This document shows, one piece after another, positions 1-6,737 of a stretch of 7,181 nucleotides of DNA. A program made the position numbers and the translations under genes. The stretch spans positions 1-7,181 of the forward strand of contig JADYZA010000040.1 in NCBI GenBank assembly GCA_020853375.1, written 5' to 3'. Source of the DNA: Verrucomicrobiota bacterium (GTDB lineage Bacteria; Verrucomicrobiota; Kiritimatiellia; Kiritimatiellales; Tichowtungiaceae). The notes under the pieces were generated by a model that saw only the letters and a list, made by a program, of their open reading frames with translations, searched no databases and was not told the DNA's origin. Each line of letters opens with the position of its first letter. The stretch's first letter is position 1.

Positions 1-65
1 CTCTTCAGCAGATCAGCGCGTCTCGGCGACGTGCTGGCGAGAATCAGTTTTTGTTTGGTTTCCAT
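1..65 (-). CDS. maf: Maf-family nucleotide pyrophosphatase, N-terminal fragment (cut by window start)
   Basis: Only the first 21 codons are visible; the gene runs off the left edge. Read from ATG at 65-63 on the minus strand, the peptide contains LILASTSPRRADLLK. This matches the conserved N-terminal signature of Maf proteins, L-I-L-A-S-x-S-P-R-R-x-x-L-L, which forms part of the nucleotide-binding site. Family members are cytoplasmic nucleoside triphosphate pyrophosphatases that hydrolyse non-canonical or modified nucleotides to monophosphates, and some are linked to septum formation. The subfamily (dTTP/UTP type or m7GTP type) cannot be decided from this fragment. An in-frame ATG at 83-81 would add six residues (MLSFQS). 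I prefer the ATG at 65 because Maf proteins usually start only a few residues before the signature, but neither start has a strong ribosome binding site. The gene is divergent from the UXS gene, with 53 bases between the two starts. Confidence 0.85.
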   Translation of the reverse strand, partial: METKQKLILASTSPRRADLLK

Positions 66-102
66 AGATTGGAAAGATAGCATCGGCCTGTTTTTGAAAA
101 GC

Positions 103-108
103 AGAGGA
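103..108 (+). promoter_or_regulatory. Ribosome binding site of the UXS gene
   Basis: AGAGGA lies ten bases before the ATG at 119. It is a good Shine-Dalgarno match and supports that start. The rest of the 53-base gap between maf and this gene (66-118) must hold both promoters if each gene has its own, but I see no convincing -35/-10 pair in it. Confidence 0.6.
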
Positions 109-118
109 TAAACAAAGC

Positions 119-1069
119 ATGAAGAAATACCACTTCAATAAACGGGTTCTGGTCACCGGCGGGGCCGGATTTCTCGGATCGCACCTGTGCGAGGCTTTAT
201 TGAAAAGCGACTGCGATGTTGTCTGTGCGGACAATTTTTTCACTGGGCGGCGCGGCAACGTGGCGCACCTGATGGATAATCCTCGGTTTGAGATTTTGCG
301 TCACGACGTCACATTTCCGTTGTTTGTGGAAGTGGATGAAATTTACAATCTGGCCTGTCCGGCGTCGCCGCCGCACTATCAGCACGATCCCGTTCAGACC
401 ACTAAAACCAGCGTACTCGGCGCCATCAATATGCTTGGTCTGGCCAAACGCGTGAAAGCGAAAATTTTCCAAGCCTCGACCAGTGAAGTCTACGGCGACC
501 CGGAAATTCATCCGCAGCCTGAAAGCTACTGGGGCCGCGTTAACCCGATCGGCACCCGTTCCTGCTACGATGAAGGCAAGCGTTGCGCCGAAACCCTCTT
601 CTTCGATTACTACCGCCAGAACCGCGTGAAAATCAAAGTCGCTCGCATTTTCAATACCTACGGCCCGAACATGCATCCTAACGATGGGCGAGTGGTCAGC
701 AATTTCATAATGCAGGCTCTGCGCGGCGAACCGATCACGATTTATGGAACCGGACAGCAGACCCGCTCGTTCTGTTACGTCAGTGACCTGATTGCCGGCT
801 TTCTTGCATTGATGGCTTCGCCTGACGAAGTCACCGGCCCGGTCAACCTCGGAAACCCCGGCGAATTCACCATGCTGGAATTGGCCGAAACCGTCATCAA
901 ACTGACGGATTCCAAGTCCGAACTGATTTTTAAGCCGCTTCCGGCGGATGATCCGAAACAGCGCCAGCCGAACATCACCATCGCCAAAGAAAAGCTGGGC
1001 TGGGAACCGAAAGTTCCGCTTGAAGAAGGGCTCAAGCACACCATCAAATACTTCAAGCAGTACGTTTGA
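119..1069 (+). CDS. uxs: UDP-glucuronate decarboxylase (UDP-xylose synthase)
   Basis: This is a 316-residue extended short-chain dehydrogenase/reductase. It is predicted to convert UDP-glucuronate to UDP-xylose and CO2 with tightly bound NAD+, in the cytoplasm, supplying xylose for surface polysaccharide or glycoprotein. The N-terminal Rossmann motif is TGGAGFLG (13-20). The stretch [15 protein letters not shown] (78-92), followed by [16 protein letters not shown] (96-111), is a hallmark of UXS rather than of GalE or RmlB epimerases. [11 protein letters not shown] (118-128) supplies the catalytic Ser/Thr, and Y150-DEG-K154 is the YxxxK active site. RIFNTYGP (176-183) and [13 protein letters not shown] (212-224) are further family motifs. 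The length is typical for soluble bacterial UXS, and no N-terminal membrane anchor is present. The start is supported by AGAGGA at 103-108. hisD follows 7 bases after the stop, so the two are probably co-transcribed. A related decarboxylase/epimerase specificity cannot be fully excluded, but the family motifs are strong. Confidence 0.93.
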   Translation: MKKYHFNKRVLVTGGAGFLGSHLCEALLKSDCDVVCADNFFTGRRGNVAHLMDNPRFEILRHDVTFPLFVEVDEIYNLACPASPPHYQHDPVQTTKTSVLGAINMLGLAKRVKAKIFQASTSEVYGDPEIHPQPESYWGRVNPIGTRSCYDEGKRCAETLFFDYYRQNRVKIKVARIFNTYGPNMHPNDGRVVSNFIMQALRGEPITIYGTGQQTRSFCYVSDLIAGFLALMASPDEVTGPVNLGNPGEFTMLELAETVIKLTDSKSELIFKPLPADDPKQRQPNITIAKEKLGWEPKVPLEEGLKHTIKYFKQYV

Positions 1070-1076
1070 GCGCACT

Positions 1077-2381
1077 ATGAAAAAGACTGACGCTCCGATT
1101 TTGAAATACAGCGCCGAAGGGTGCTCGGCAAAAATTGAGAAGTTCCTGCTCCGCCCGCCGGTGGAGAGGGGTGCGGACAAAATTGCCGCTGATGTGCTGG
1201 CGGAAATCAAAAAACACGGTGACAGCGCCGTCGTGAAGTTCGCGCGGCAGTTTGACCGCTCGCCGGTTACGCTGGCCACGATGCGCGTTACAAAAGCCGA
1301 AATCGCATCCGCCAAAAAAACAGTTGATGCCGGATTTAAAAAGGCGGCCAAAGAAGCACACAAACGGATTGCGGAATTCGCCATCGCCGGATTGCGTGAA
1401 GATTGGCGGATGCCTGCGCCGCAGGGCGGCTGGCTCGGCGAAAAATTTGTCGCGCTCGACCGCGTCGGTGCCTATATCCCAGGCGGCGCCGCACCGCTGG
1501 CTTCGACCGCGCTGATGACGCTGACGCTGGCTGAAGTCGCGGGAGTTCCGGAGCGCGTTGCCTGCACACCCGCCACGGCGGACGGCACGGTGAATCCATA
1601 CGTTCTTTTTGCGCTCGATCTGGCGGGCGCGACCGAAATTTATAAAGTCGGCGGCATTCAGGCAGTCGGCGCGATGGCCTACGGCACCAAGACGATCAAG
1701 AAGGTGCAGAAAATTGTCGGCCCCGGCGGACCGTATGTGACGGCCGCAAAACGGCTGGTTTACGGTGAAGTCGCGCTCGACATGGTTGCCGGTCCGAGCG
1801 AAATCGCGGTGCTGGCCGATGACTCAGCCAATCCCGCGCACGTTGCCGCCGATCTGCTTTCGCAGGCCGAACACGGAACCGGTTCCGAAAAAGCATTACT
1901 GGTTACTCCGTCCGAAAAACTGGCGAAAGCCGTTCGCGCGGAACTTGAAATTCAATCTGCGAAACTGACGCGCCAGAAACCGGTGGCTGAAGTGCTGGCC
2001 AACGGTTGTATTCTGGTCGTGGTTCCAGACCTTGGAAAAGGCATTGAACTTTGCAACCGCTTCGCGCCGGAGCATATGGAAGTGATTGTGAAAACCGCTG
2101 AACGGGTTGCGGAAAAAATTTACCGAGCCGGTGCGATTTTTATCGGGCCGTGGACGCCGGAGGCGGTCGGGGATTTTGCGGCGGGGCCGAGCCACGTTTT
2201 GCCGACCGGCGGAACGGCGGCCTTTTTCTCCGGATTGACGGTTGAAGATTTCCGCCGCCGCGTGAGCCTGATTCATTTCACCAAAAACGATCTGAAAGAA
2301 ACGGTTTCTGTAGTTGAAGCGTTTGGCCGTGTGGAAACGCTCGATGCCCACGCCCGCTCCGCCACGATCCGGCTTGATTAA
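1077..2381 (+). CDS. hisD: Histidinol dehydrogenase
   Basis: A 434-residue protein, the usual length for HisD. It catalyses the last two steps of histidine synthesis: NAD-dependent oxidation of L-histidinol through the aldehyde to L-histidine. Visible motifs are GAYIPGG (131-137), KVGGIQAVGAMAYGT (190-204), GPGGPYVTAAKR (215-226), DMVAGPSE (235-242) and LLSQAEHG (260-267). NRFAPEHMEV (327-336) and GDFAAGPSHVLPTGG (365-379) follow. By analogy with the E. coli enzyme, Q263, H266, D366 and H425 would be zinc ligands, and E332 and H333 the catalytic pair; all are present. The frame is open upstream to 948, but that extension only re-reads the UXS gene in another frame, so I start at ATG 1077. It has only a weak TGAG (1067-1070) as ribosome binding site, overlapping the UXS stop, which suggests translational coupling. 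No other his gene is in view. The stop (TAA, 2379-2381) overlaps that of the converging rmuC gene. Confidence 0.96.
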   Translation: MKKTDAPILKYSAEGCSAKIEKFLLRPPVERGADKIAADVLAEIKKHGDSAVVKFARQFDRSPVTLATMRVTKAEIASAKKTVDAGFKKAAKEAHKRIAEFAIAGLREDWRMPAPQGGWLGEKFVALDRVGAYIPGGAAPLASTALMTLTLAEVAGVPERVACTPATADGTVNPYVLFALDLAGATEIYKVGGIQAVGAMAYGTKTIKKVQKIVGPGGPYVTAAKRLVYGEVALDMVAGPSEIAVLADDSANPAHVAADLLSQAEHGTGSEKALLVTPSEKLAKAVRAELEIQSAKLTRQKPVAEVLANGCILVVVPDLGKGIELCNRFAPEHMEVIVKTAERVAEKIYRAGAIFIGPWTPEAVGDFAAGPSHVLPTGGTAAFFSGLTVEDFRRRVSLIHFTKNDLKETVSVVEAFGRVETLDAHARSATIRLD

Positions 2382-3451
2382 CTTGTTTCGCCAGGTGCGT
2401 CGGAAAGTTCGGCTTTTTCGATTTTTTCAAATCGGCTGGTGATTTTCCGCGCTGAAGTCTGAACCTCATCCACATCTTTTTGCGCCTGACCGATGTGCGC
2501 GGCCAGCTTGTCCATACGATCTTGGAACCGGTTGAAATCCTGTGACAGCGCGGCGAGATGTTCCTGGATGATGTGGACTTGCTTGCGGGTGGCGGCATCT
2601 TTCAGTACAGCCCGCGCGGTGGTGAGCACCGCCATCATGGTGGTCGGCGAGACCATCCAGACCCGCGCGCGCTGCGCTTCTTCGACGAGATCCGGGTAGT
2701 GTCCGTGGATTTCTGAGAAAACCGCTTCCGCCGGTATAAACATCATTGCGCCGTCAGAGGTTTCGCCTGAGATAATATATTTTCCGGAGATGTCCTTGAT
2801 GTGTTTTTTGATGTCCTGCCGGAACTGCCGCTCGGCGGCGGTACGATCCGCATCGCCCAGCGCTAAGTCCGTCATCCGCTGGTAACTTTCCAGCGGGAAT
2901 TTTGAGTCGATGCAAATGGTGCCGGTTGGTTCGGGAAGAAACAGCGCGCAATCAGTCCGCACGCCATTGGGGAAGGTGTATTGAAGCGAGTAACTGTTTT
3001 CGGGCATCATATTCGAGATGAGCGCGCCAAGCTGAATCTCGCCAAAGGCTCCGCGGGAACGTTTGTCCGACAGAATTTCTTGAAGACTGACGACGTTGCT
3101 GGTCAGTTGGCCGATTTTTTCCTGGGCTTTATCAATCAGCGCGAGCCGTTTGAGAACATCGCCGAAAACGGTGGTGGTGTCCTTAAATCCTTTTTCCAGA
3201 CGCTGTTCCACTTTTTCGCCGATTTGATCCAGACGCTGGTTGTTAGAGGTGATTAGTTTTTCAATCTGGGTTTGTACGGTTTCTTCACTTTTCCGGGTTC
3301 GGGAGTCGATCTGTTCCGTCAGGGTGTTGAGGTTTTGGGTGAGCATACCAAGTTGCGCATCGCGGCGTCCGCTTCCGTGCAAGGCGACGCCCGTCTGAGC
3401 CAGAGTCAGCAGAACGAGGAGAATCATCAAAATCAGGATAAAAAGTTCCAT
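2378..3451 (-). CDS. rmuC: RmuC-family DNA recombination protein
   Basis: A 357-residue protein of the RmuC family, whose E. coli member limits recombination at inverted repeats and is thought to be a nuclease. It starts with a hydrophobic segment (about residues 1-20) that probably anchors it in the inner membrane. A coiled-coil-like stretch follows (about 35-120), then the RmuC core. Core motifs are LSDKRSRGAFGEIQL (127-141), IDSKFPLESYQ (181-191), HIKDISGKYI (217-226), AMMFIPAEAVFSEI (235-248) and VWMVSPTTMMAVL (264-276). D167, D182 and K184 fit a PD-(D/E)xK-type nuclease centre; that assignment is my inference from spacing. A second coiled-coil-like stretch closes the protein (about 295-345). 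The frame is open 15 codons further up, but I chose ATG 3451-3449 because GGAG lies six bases upstream and the hydrophobic segment begins there. It is shorter than E. coli RmuC (about 475 residues), but the core is complete. It diverges from the TPR gene and converges on hisD. Confidence 0.93.
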   Translation of the reverse strand: MELFILILMILLVLLTLAQTGVALHGSGRRDAQLGMLTQNLNTLTEQIDSRTRKSEETVQTQIEKLITSNNQRLDQIGEKVEQRLEKGFKDTTTVFGDVLKRLALIDKAQEKIGQLTSNVVSLQEILSDKRSRGAFGEIQLGALISNMMPENSYSLQYTFPNGVRTDCALFLPEPTGTICIDSKFPLESYQRMTDLALGDADRTAAERQFRQDIKKHIKDISGKYIISGETSDGAMMFIPAEAVFSEIHGHYPDLVEEAQRARVWMVSPTTMMAVLTTARAVLKDAATRKQVHIIQEHLAALSQDFNRFQDRMDKLAAHIGQAQKDVDEVQTSARKITSRFEKIEKAELSDAPGETS

Positions 3452-3457
3452 AAAAGT

Positions 3458-3461
3458 CTCC
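3458..3461 (-). promoter_or_regulatory. Ribosome binding site of rmuC
   Basis: On the minus strand, GGAG (3461-3458) lies six bases before the ATG at 3451-3449. This selects the internal ATG over the upstream one at 3496, which would add 15 hydrophilic residues before the membrane segment. Confidence 0.7.
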
Positions 3462-3489
3462 AAGCAGGCCGTGCATCGACCCGCGGTGC

Positions 3490-3518
3490 TTGACACTTTA
3501 CCCGCCCCGCCCGATACT
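3490..3518 (+). promoter_or_regulatory. Sigma70-type promoter for the TPR-comEC pair
   Basis: A perfect -35 box TTGACA (3490-3495) is followed by a 17-base GC-rich spacer and GATACT (3513-3518), a 4 of 6 match to TATAAT that keeps three of its key bases. Transcription would start near 3525, giving a leader of about 20 bases before the ATG at 3544. It lies in the 92-base divergent gap between rmuC and the TPR gene. A weaker minus-strand pair, TTGCAG (3522-3517) and TAAAGT (3500-3495) with 16 bases between, overlaps it and could serve rmuC. I am much less sure of that one. Confidence 0.6.
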
Positions 3519-3543
3519 GCAACCGTTTTGTTGTTAAGAGCTA

Positions 3544-4830
3544 ATGCGTAAAAGTATGAAATTTTTCCGTAAAAAAGACAGCCATCCCGCCGAACCCCGC
3601 ATAGTCAAAACGGACTCGGCTCCCGGCCAGAGTTTTTACTCACAGTATGCCGGCGAAGCGCCTTTGGACGAATATTCCGACACCCGCGGGCCGCAGCAGA
3701 CCCGCCAGACTTCGCGGCATAGCCCGGCGCACCGCCGGGAAGTCAGCAACCGTGCAGGAAGTTGGGCCATTGCGTTTCTCCTGTTGCGGGCCGTTCTCAT
3801 AGTTGTGCTATTGGTCGGCGGGTTTATTGTCCTTAAACTCGTACTGACCCGCCTGAACAAGCCTTCCGAGAAAGAACAACAGGTATGGGCCGCAAATGCC
3901 GCTCGGATGGGAAAAGCCGAAATATCTGTGACGGCAACGGCTGCGGCGATTTCCCAAGAGCTGGCCGTCAGCCCCGCGATGATTGAGCAACGGTTGGGGC
4001 AGTGGGAACAGGCGGAGCGGCTCGTGCGCTCCGCTGAAGCGTTAACCCGCCGGGGGATCAACGAAGAGGCTGTGCAGCGGCTCGGCCAGGCTCTGCGCAT
4101 TGCGCCGAATAACCGGGAAGCTCTATTGTTGCTCATCGATACATATATGCAACTTGGGCTCTATGCCGAAGCCGTTCCATTGTGTATTCGCCAGCTGGAT
4201 CAGAACAGCCGTCAGCCGGAGCTCCAGATGAAGCTTCTTCGGGCTTTGCAGTCCAGCGGGCAAATCGATGCCGGGCTGATGCTTGCCAACCGGATGCTTT
4301 TGGATCAGCCGAACAACGAAGCAGTGCTTTCTATTGCGGCGGCGGGACAAATCGGGCTGGGCAACACCGATGCTGCTCTGGCCATGTTCAAAAAGATGCT
4401 CGAAAACAACGACCATAATATTGCCGCGTTACAAAACTGCGGGAAAATTTATTTTGACCGGCGCGACTATGAAGCGGCCATCCCGTATTATCTCGAACTG
4501 GTGCGGCTGGATTCAAAACCGGACTATTATCAAATGCTCGCCCGAGCCTATGCGCAGCAGGATCAGGCCAGTCGGGCTGTTGTTTTCATGGGTCAAGCCT
4601 CCAGTCTTTTCGGCGGCAATGCGGTTTCTCCTTGGTTGAGGGATGCCCAGTTCGATCCGATCCGAGAGAGCGTCGAGTTCCGCTCTTTTGCCGACCGGAT
4701 TGTCGGTGTTGAAACTCGCAAGGCTATTGAAGCGATCAGTAGACGTGAGACTGGAAAAACGACTTCGGATCAAAGCTTGCCTGATGCGCCTAAGCGGCCT
4801 GACTCCGAGATGCTGTTGCGAAAGAGATAG
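3544..4830 (+). CDS. Membrane-anchored TPR-repeat protein of unknown function
   Basis: A 428-residue protein with no specific family I recognise. Residues 1-72 are hydrophilic, low in order and rich in Arg and Pro (cytoplasmic by the positive-inside rule). One hydrophobic segment lies at about 74-100. The rest is mostly helical and would face the periplasm. From about 150 to 350 there are five or six tetratricopeptide repeats, with typical A/G-x-x-x-Y/A patterns, for example 156-189, 190-223, 258-291 and 292-325. They suggest a protein-protein scaffold. The C-terminal region (364-386) has the pattern W..D..FD.IR.S..F.SFAD, followed by a Lys/Arg-rich tail. The start is ATG 3544, with TAAGAG (3535-3540) only three bases away. 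ATG 3556 (MKFFRKK) is an alternative. A strong promoter lies upstream, and comEC begins 17 bases after the stop, so the two are probably one operon. A role in assembling or positioning the ComEC channel is possible but is inference only. Confidence 0.85.
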   Translation: MRKSMKFFRKKDSHPAEPRIVKTDSAPGQSFYSQYAGEAPLDEYSDTRGPQQTRQTSRHSPAHRREVSNRAGSWAIAFLLLRAVLIVVLLVGGFIVLKLVLTRLNKPSEKEQQVWAANAARMGKAEISVTATAAAISQELAVSPAMIEQRLGQWEQAERLVRSAEALTRRGINEEAVQRLGQALRIAPNNREALLLLIDTYMQLGLYAEAVPLCIRQLDQNSRQPELQMKLLRALQSSGQIDAGLMLANRMLLDQPNNEAVLSIAAAGQIGLGNTDAALAMFKKMLENNDHNIAALQNCGKIYFDRRDYEAAIPYYLELVRLDSKPDYYQMLARAYAQQDQASRAVVFMGQASSLFGGNAVSPWLRDAQFDPIRESVEFRSFADRIVGVETRKAIEAISRRETGKTTSDQSLPDAPKRPDSEMLLRKR

Positions 4831-4847
4831 GAAATAAAGACCGCCAA

Positions 4848-6734
4848 ATGATTTTCGCTCAAAAGGTGCGGCGCCCGCTGGTAGGTGTCGCCCTTGCCGT
4901 TGCGGCAGGGTTGGGGCTTACTCGTTATCTTGGCGGAACCCCGTTGTTAATGCTCGGAGTCGCCGCCATTTTGCTGGCGGTTATTTGTCTCCTTCTCCCG
5001 CGCCGGAACACGGATTTGTTGATTTATATTGCCTGCGGGCTGTTGTCTGCCACGCATAGCGCCATTGATAAAATGCCTACATTTTCCCGCGCGGTTTTGC
5101 CTGTTGCAGAAGTGAATTTCCATGAGCAGGAACTGACCGGTACGGTGGAGGATGAGCCGGCAGTTGGGGACGAAACAGTCTCCTTTCTGTTTCGTGCGGA
5201 CAGAGTCCAGTGCGGGAAAGACTCTCTACCGGCCGATGCGATGCTTCGGGTTTATCTGAAAAGGCCCACAACTCCAATTCTGTTCGGCGAGCGGTGGAGT
5301 TTGAAAGGCCGCTACACCGGTTATGAAGTTCCGCGTGGCGGCGCTGACGGACTTCTGACCGTTTCCGGAATCAATGCCCGCAAGATCAAAGAGGCGGGGG
5401 ACACGTTTGCCGGGCGGTGTTATGCGGTCCGTCGACACGCCGCTGCGCTTCTTTGTTCGGGCGCGGAGACTTTCTCTACACAGACGCAACTGCTTCGTGC
5501 CATGTTGCTGGGATACCGGCAGGATATTCCTCCGGATCTTTATCAGCTGTTCACGCGGACCGGAACGCTGCATATCTTTGCCATTTCCGGTCAGCATGTC
5601 GTGATTCTCGCGGCCATCTTTATCGCCGGACTGAAAATTTTTGGCATTTCCCGTCCCCGCTGGGGGCTGTGGCTTCTTCCTGTTCTTTTTCTGTACATAT
5701 TCACAACCGGACTGCAACCCAGCGCGTTACGCGCTTTGGCGATGGCCGCGGTTTTTTTCGTTGCCCCGTTCGCAGGTCGGCGGCCTGACGCCCTGTCGTC
5801 TATAGCGTTGGCGACTATTCTGTTGCTTGTGTTTTGCCCTGCGAACATCGGGGATCCGGGCTTTCTGTTATCATTCGTTGTAGTTTTCGGACTCATCATC
5901 GTTAACGGCTGGGCCGTGCGGCAGGTCAACGGATTGCGGTTAACCGGCTGGGATGCGCCTCTGAAACAGCTCAGCGGAGCGAACCCGTTTGCTGTATTGT
6001 TGCGCAATATCGGATTGCTGATGCTGACTTCGCTGGCGGCCTGGATTTTTTCCGCACCGATCTGCGCGCATTTTTTCAATACGCTTTCTCCGGTTGCGCT
6101 GATTGGAAATCTGGCGGTTATCCCTTTGACGTTTATGATCATGCTGTCGGGCTGTCTCGCCTTGCTGGGCGGCGTTCTATTTCTTCCGGCGGCGATCCTT
6201 TTCAACCAAGCCAGCCTTTTGTTGATCAGCCTGCTGATTTGGATTGTCCGCTACCTCGCTTCACTGCCCGGAGCCTGCTGGGCGGTTCGCGCCCCGTCCG
6301 CGATCACGACGAGCCTTTGGTATGCCGGAATGATTTTGTTTTTCACTGGCCCGGCCCGCTGGAGGAAGGGTGCGGTCGTGCTGGTGTTATCGTCTGTCGT
6401 GTTGTGGGGTGCAAAACATTTCGAGCCGTGCCGGGATATCAGGATTCTTCGTGAAGGCAGCTCGGCTCTGGCGCTTCAACTTCCGGAGAATTCCCGCTGG
6501 ATTCTGGTGACGGATGGCGACTCGTTTAACACGGCGCGCACGATTCGTTTGTTGCAAAGAGAGGGTGTCAACCGCCTGCACACACTGGTGGTGCGCGGTG
6601 AAAATGCGGATGCCGAGACCATCCGGCGGCTTCAGGAAATATTTTCGCCGGAGCAGACCCGTCGTGAGGCCTCCGGAGGAGAACTTGATTGGGTCGCAGG
6701 CGCCGGGGTGGTGCGCGTTTCGCTGGGGCGTTAA
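4848..6734 (+). CDS. comEC: ComEC/Rec2-family DNA uptake channel protein with degenerate C-terminal domain
   Basis: A 628-residue polytopic membrane protein of the ComEC/Rec2 family, the inner-membrane channel that carries single-stranded DNA into the cytoplasm during natural transformation. Hydrophobic segments at about 10-70 are followed by an OB-fold-like soluble region (about 90-180, DUF4131 type). The competence domain runs from about 205 to 500 with many membrane segments. Its motifs include ALLLGYRQDIPPDL-like residues (217-231, here starting AMLLGY), GTLHIFAISGQHV (239-251), DPGFLLSFVVVFGL (336-349) and NTLSPVALIGNLAVIPL (411-427). The last 105 residues resemble the start of the metallo-beta-lactamase-like domain of long ComEC proteins, but the metal-binding histidines are missing and the domain is short. 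The start ATG 4848 has only a weak AAAGA upstream and may depend on coupling to the TPR gene. The family call is secure. Whether the organism is transformable cannot be judged from this window. Confidence 0.92.
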   Translation: MIFAQKVRRPLVGVALAVAAGLGLTRYLGGTPLLMLGVAAILLAVICLLLPRRNTDLLIYIACGLLSATHSAIDKMPTFSRAVLPVAEVNFHEQELTGTVEDEPAVGDETVSFLFRADRVQCGKDSLPADAMLRVYLKRPTTPILFGERWSLKGRYTGYEVPRGGADGLLTVSGINARKIKEAGDTFAGRCYAVRRHAAALLCSGAETFSTQTQLLRAMLLGYRQDIPPDLYQLFTRTGTLHIFAISGQHVVILAAIFIAGLKIFGISRPRWGLWLLPVLFLYIFTTGLQPSALRALAMAAVFFVAPFAGRRPDALSSIALATILLLVFCPANIGDPGFLLSFVVVFGLIIVNGWAVRQVNGLRLTGWDAPLKQLSGANPFAVLLRNIGLLMLTSLAAWIFSAPICAHFFNTLSPVALIGNLAVIPLTFMIMLSGCLALLGGVLFLPAAILFNQASLLLISLLIWIVRYLASLPGACWAVRAPSAITTSLWYAGMILFFTGPARWRKGAVVLVLSSVVLWGAKHFEPCRDIRILREGSSALALQLPENSRWILVTDGDSFNTARTIRLLQREGVNRLHTLVVRGENADAETIRRLQEIFSPEQTRREASGGELDWVAGAGVVRVSLGR

Positions 6735-6737
6735 GGA

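Noticed and set aside
66..118. A sigma70-type promoter (TTGTTT at 51-56 with AAGATA at 74-79) for uxs.
   Set aside because: The -10 match is poor and the -35 lies inside maf; not enough to call.
948..1076. A 43-residue N-terminal extension of HisD starting inside uxs.
   Set aside because: It is uxs coding sequence read in another frame, with Ser/Arg/Lys-rich nonsense composition. The ATG at 1077 gives the normal HisD length of 434 residues.
197..1384. A 395-codon minus-strand open frame antisense to uxs and the start of hisD.
   Set aside because: The plus-strand genes here carry unmistakable family motifs. The antisense product has low-complexity Arg/Phe-rich composition and no motif I recognise, as expected for a shadow frame in GC-rich coding DNA.
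3452..3496. A 15-codon upstream extension of rmuC.
   Set aside because: The internal ATG at 3451 has GGAG six bases upstream and begins directly with the membrane segment; the upstream ATG lies within the plus-strand promoter region.
5591..6205. A 204-codon minus-strand frame antisense to comEC.
   Set aside because: It lies wholly within the competence domain coding region and shows only Arg/Ala/Thr-rich shadow composition.
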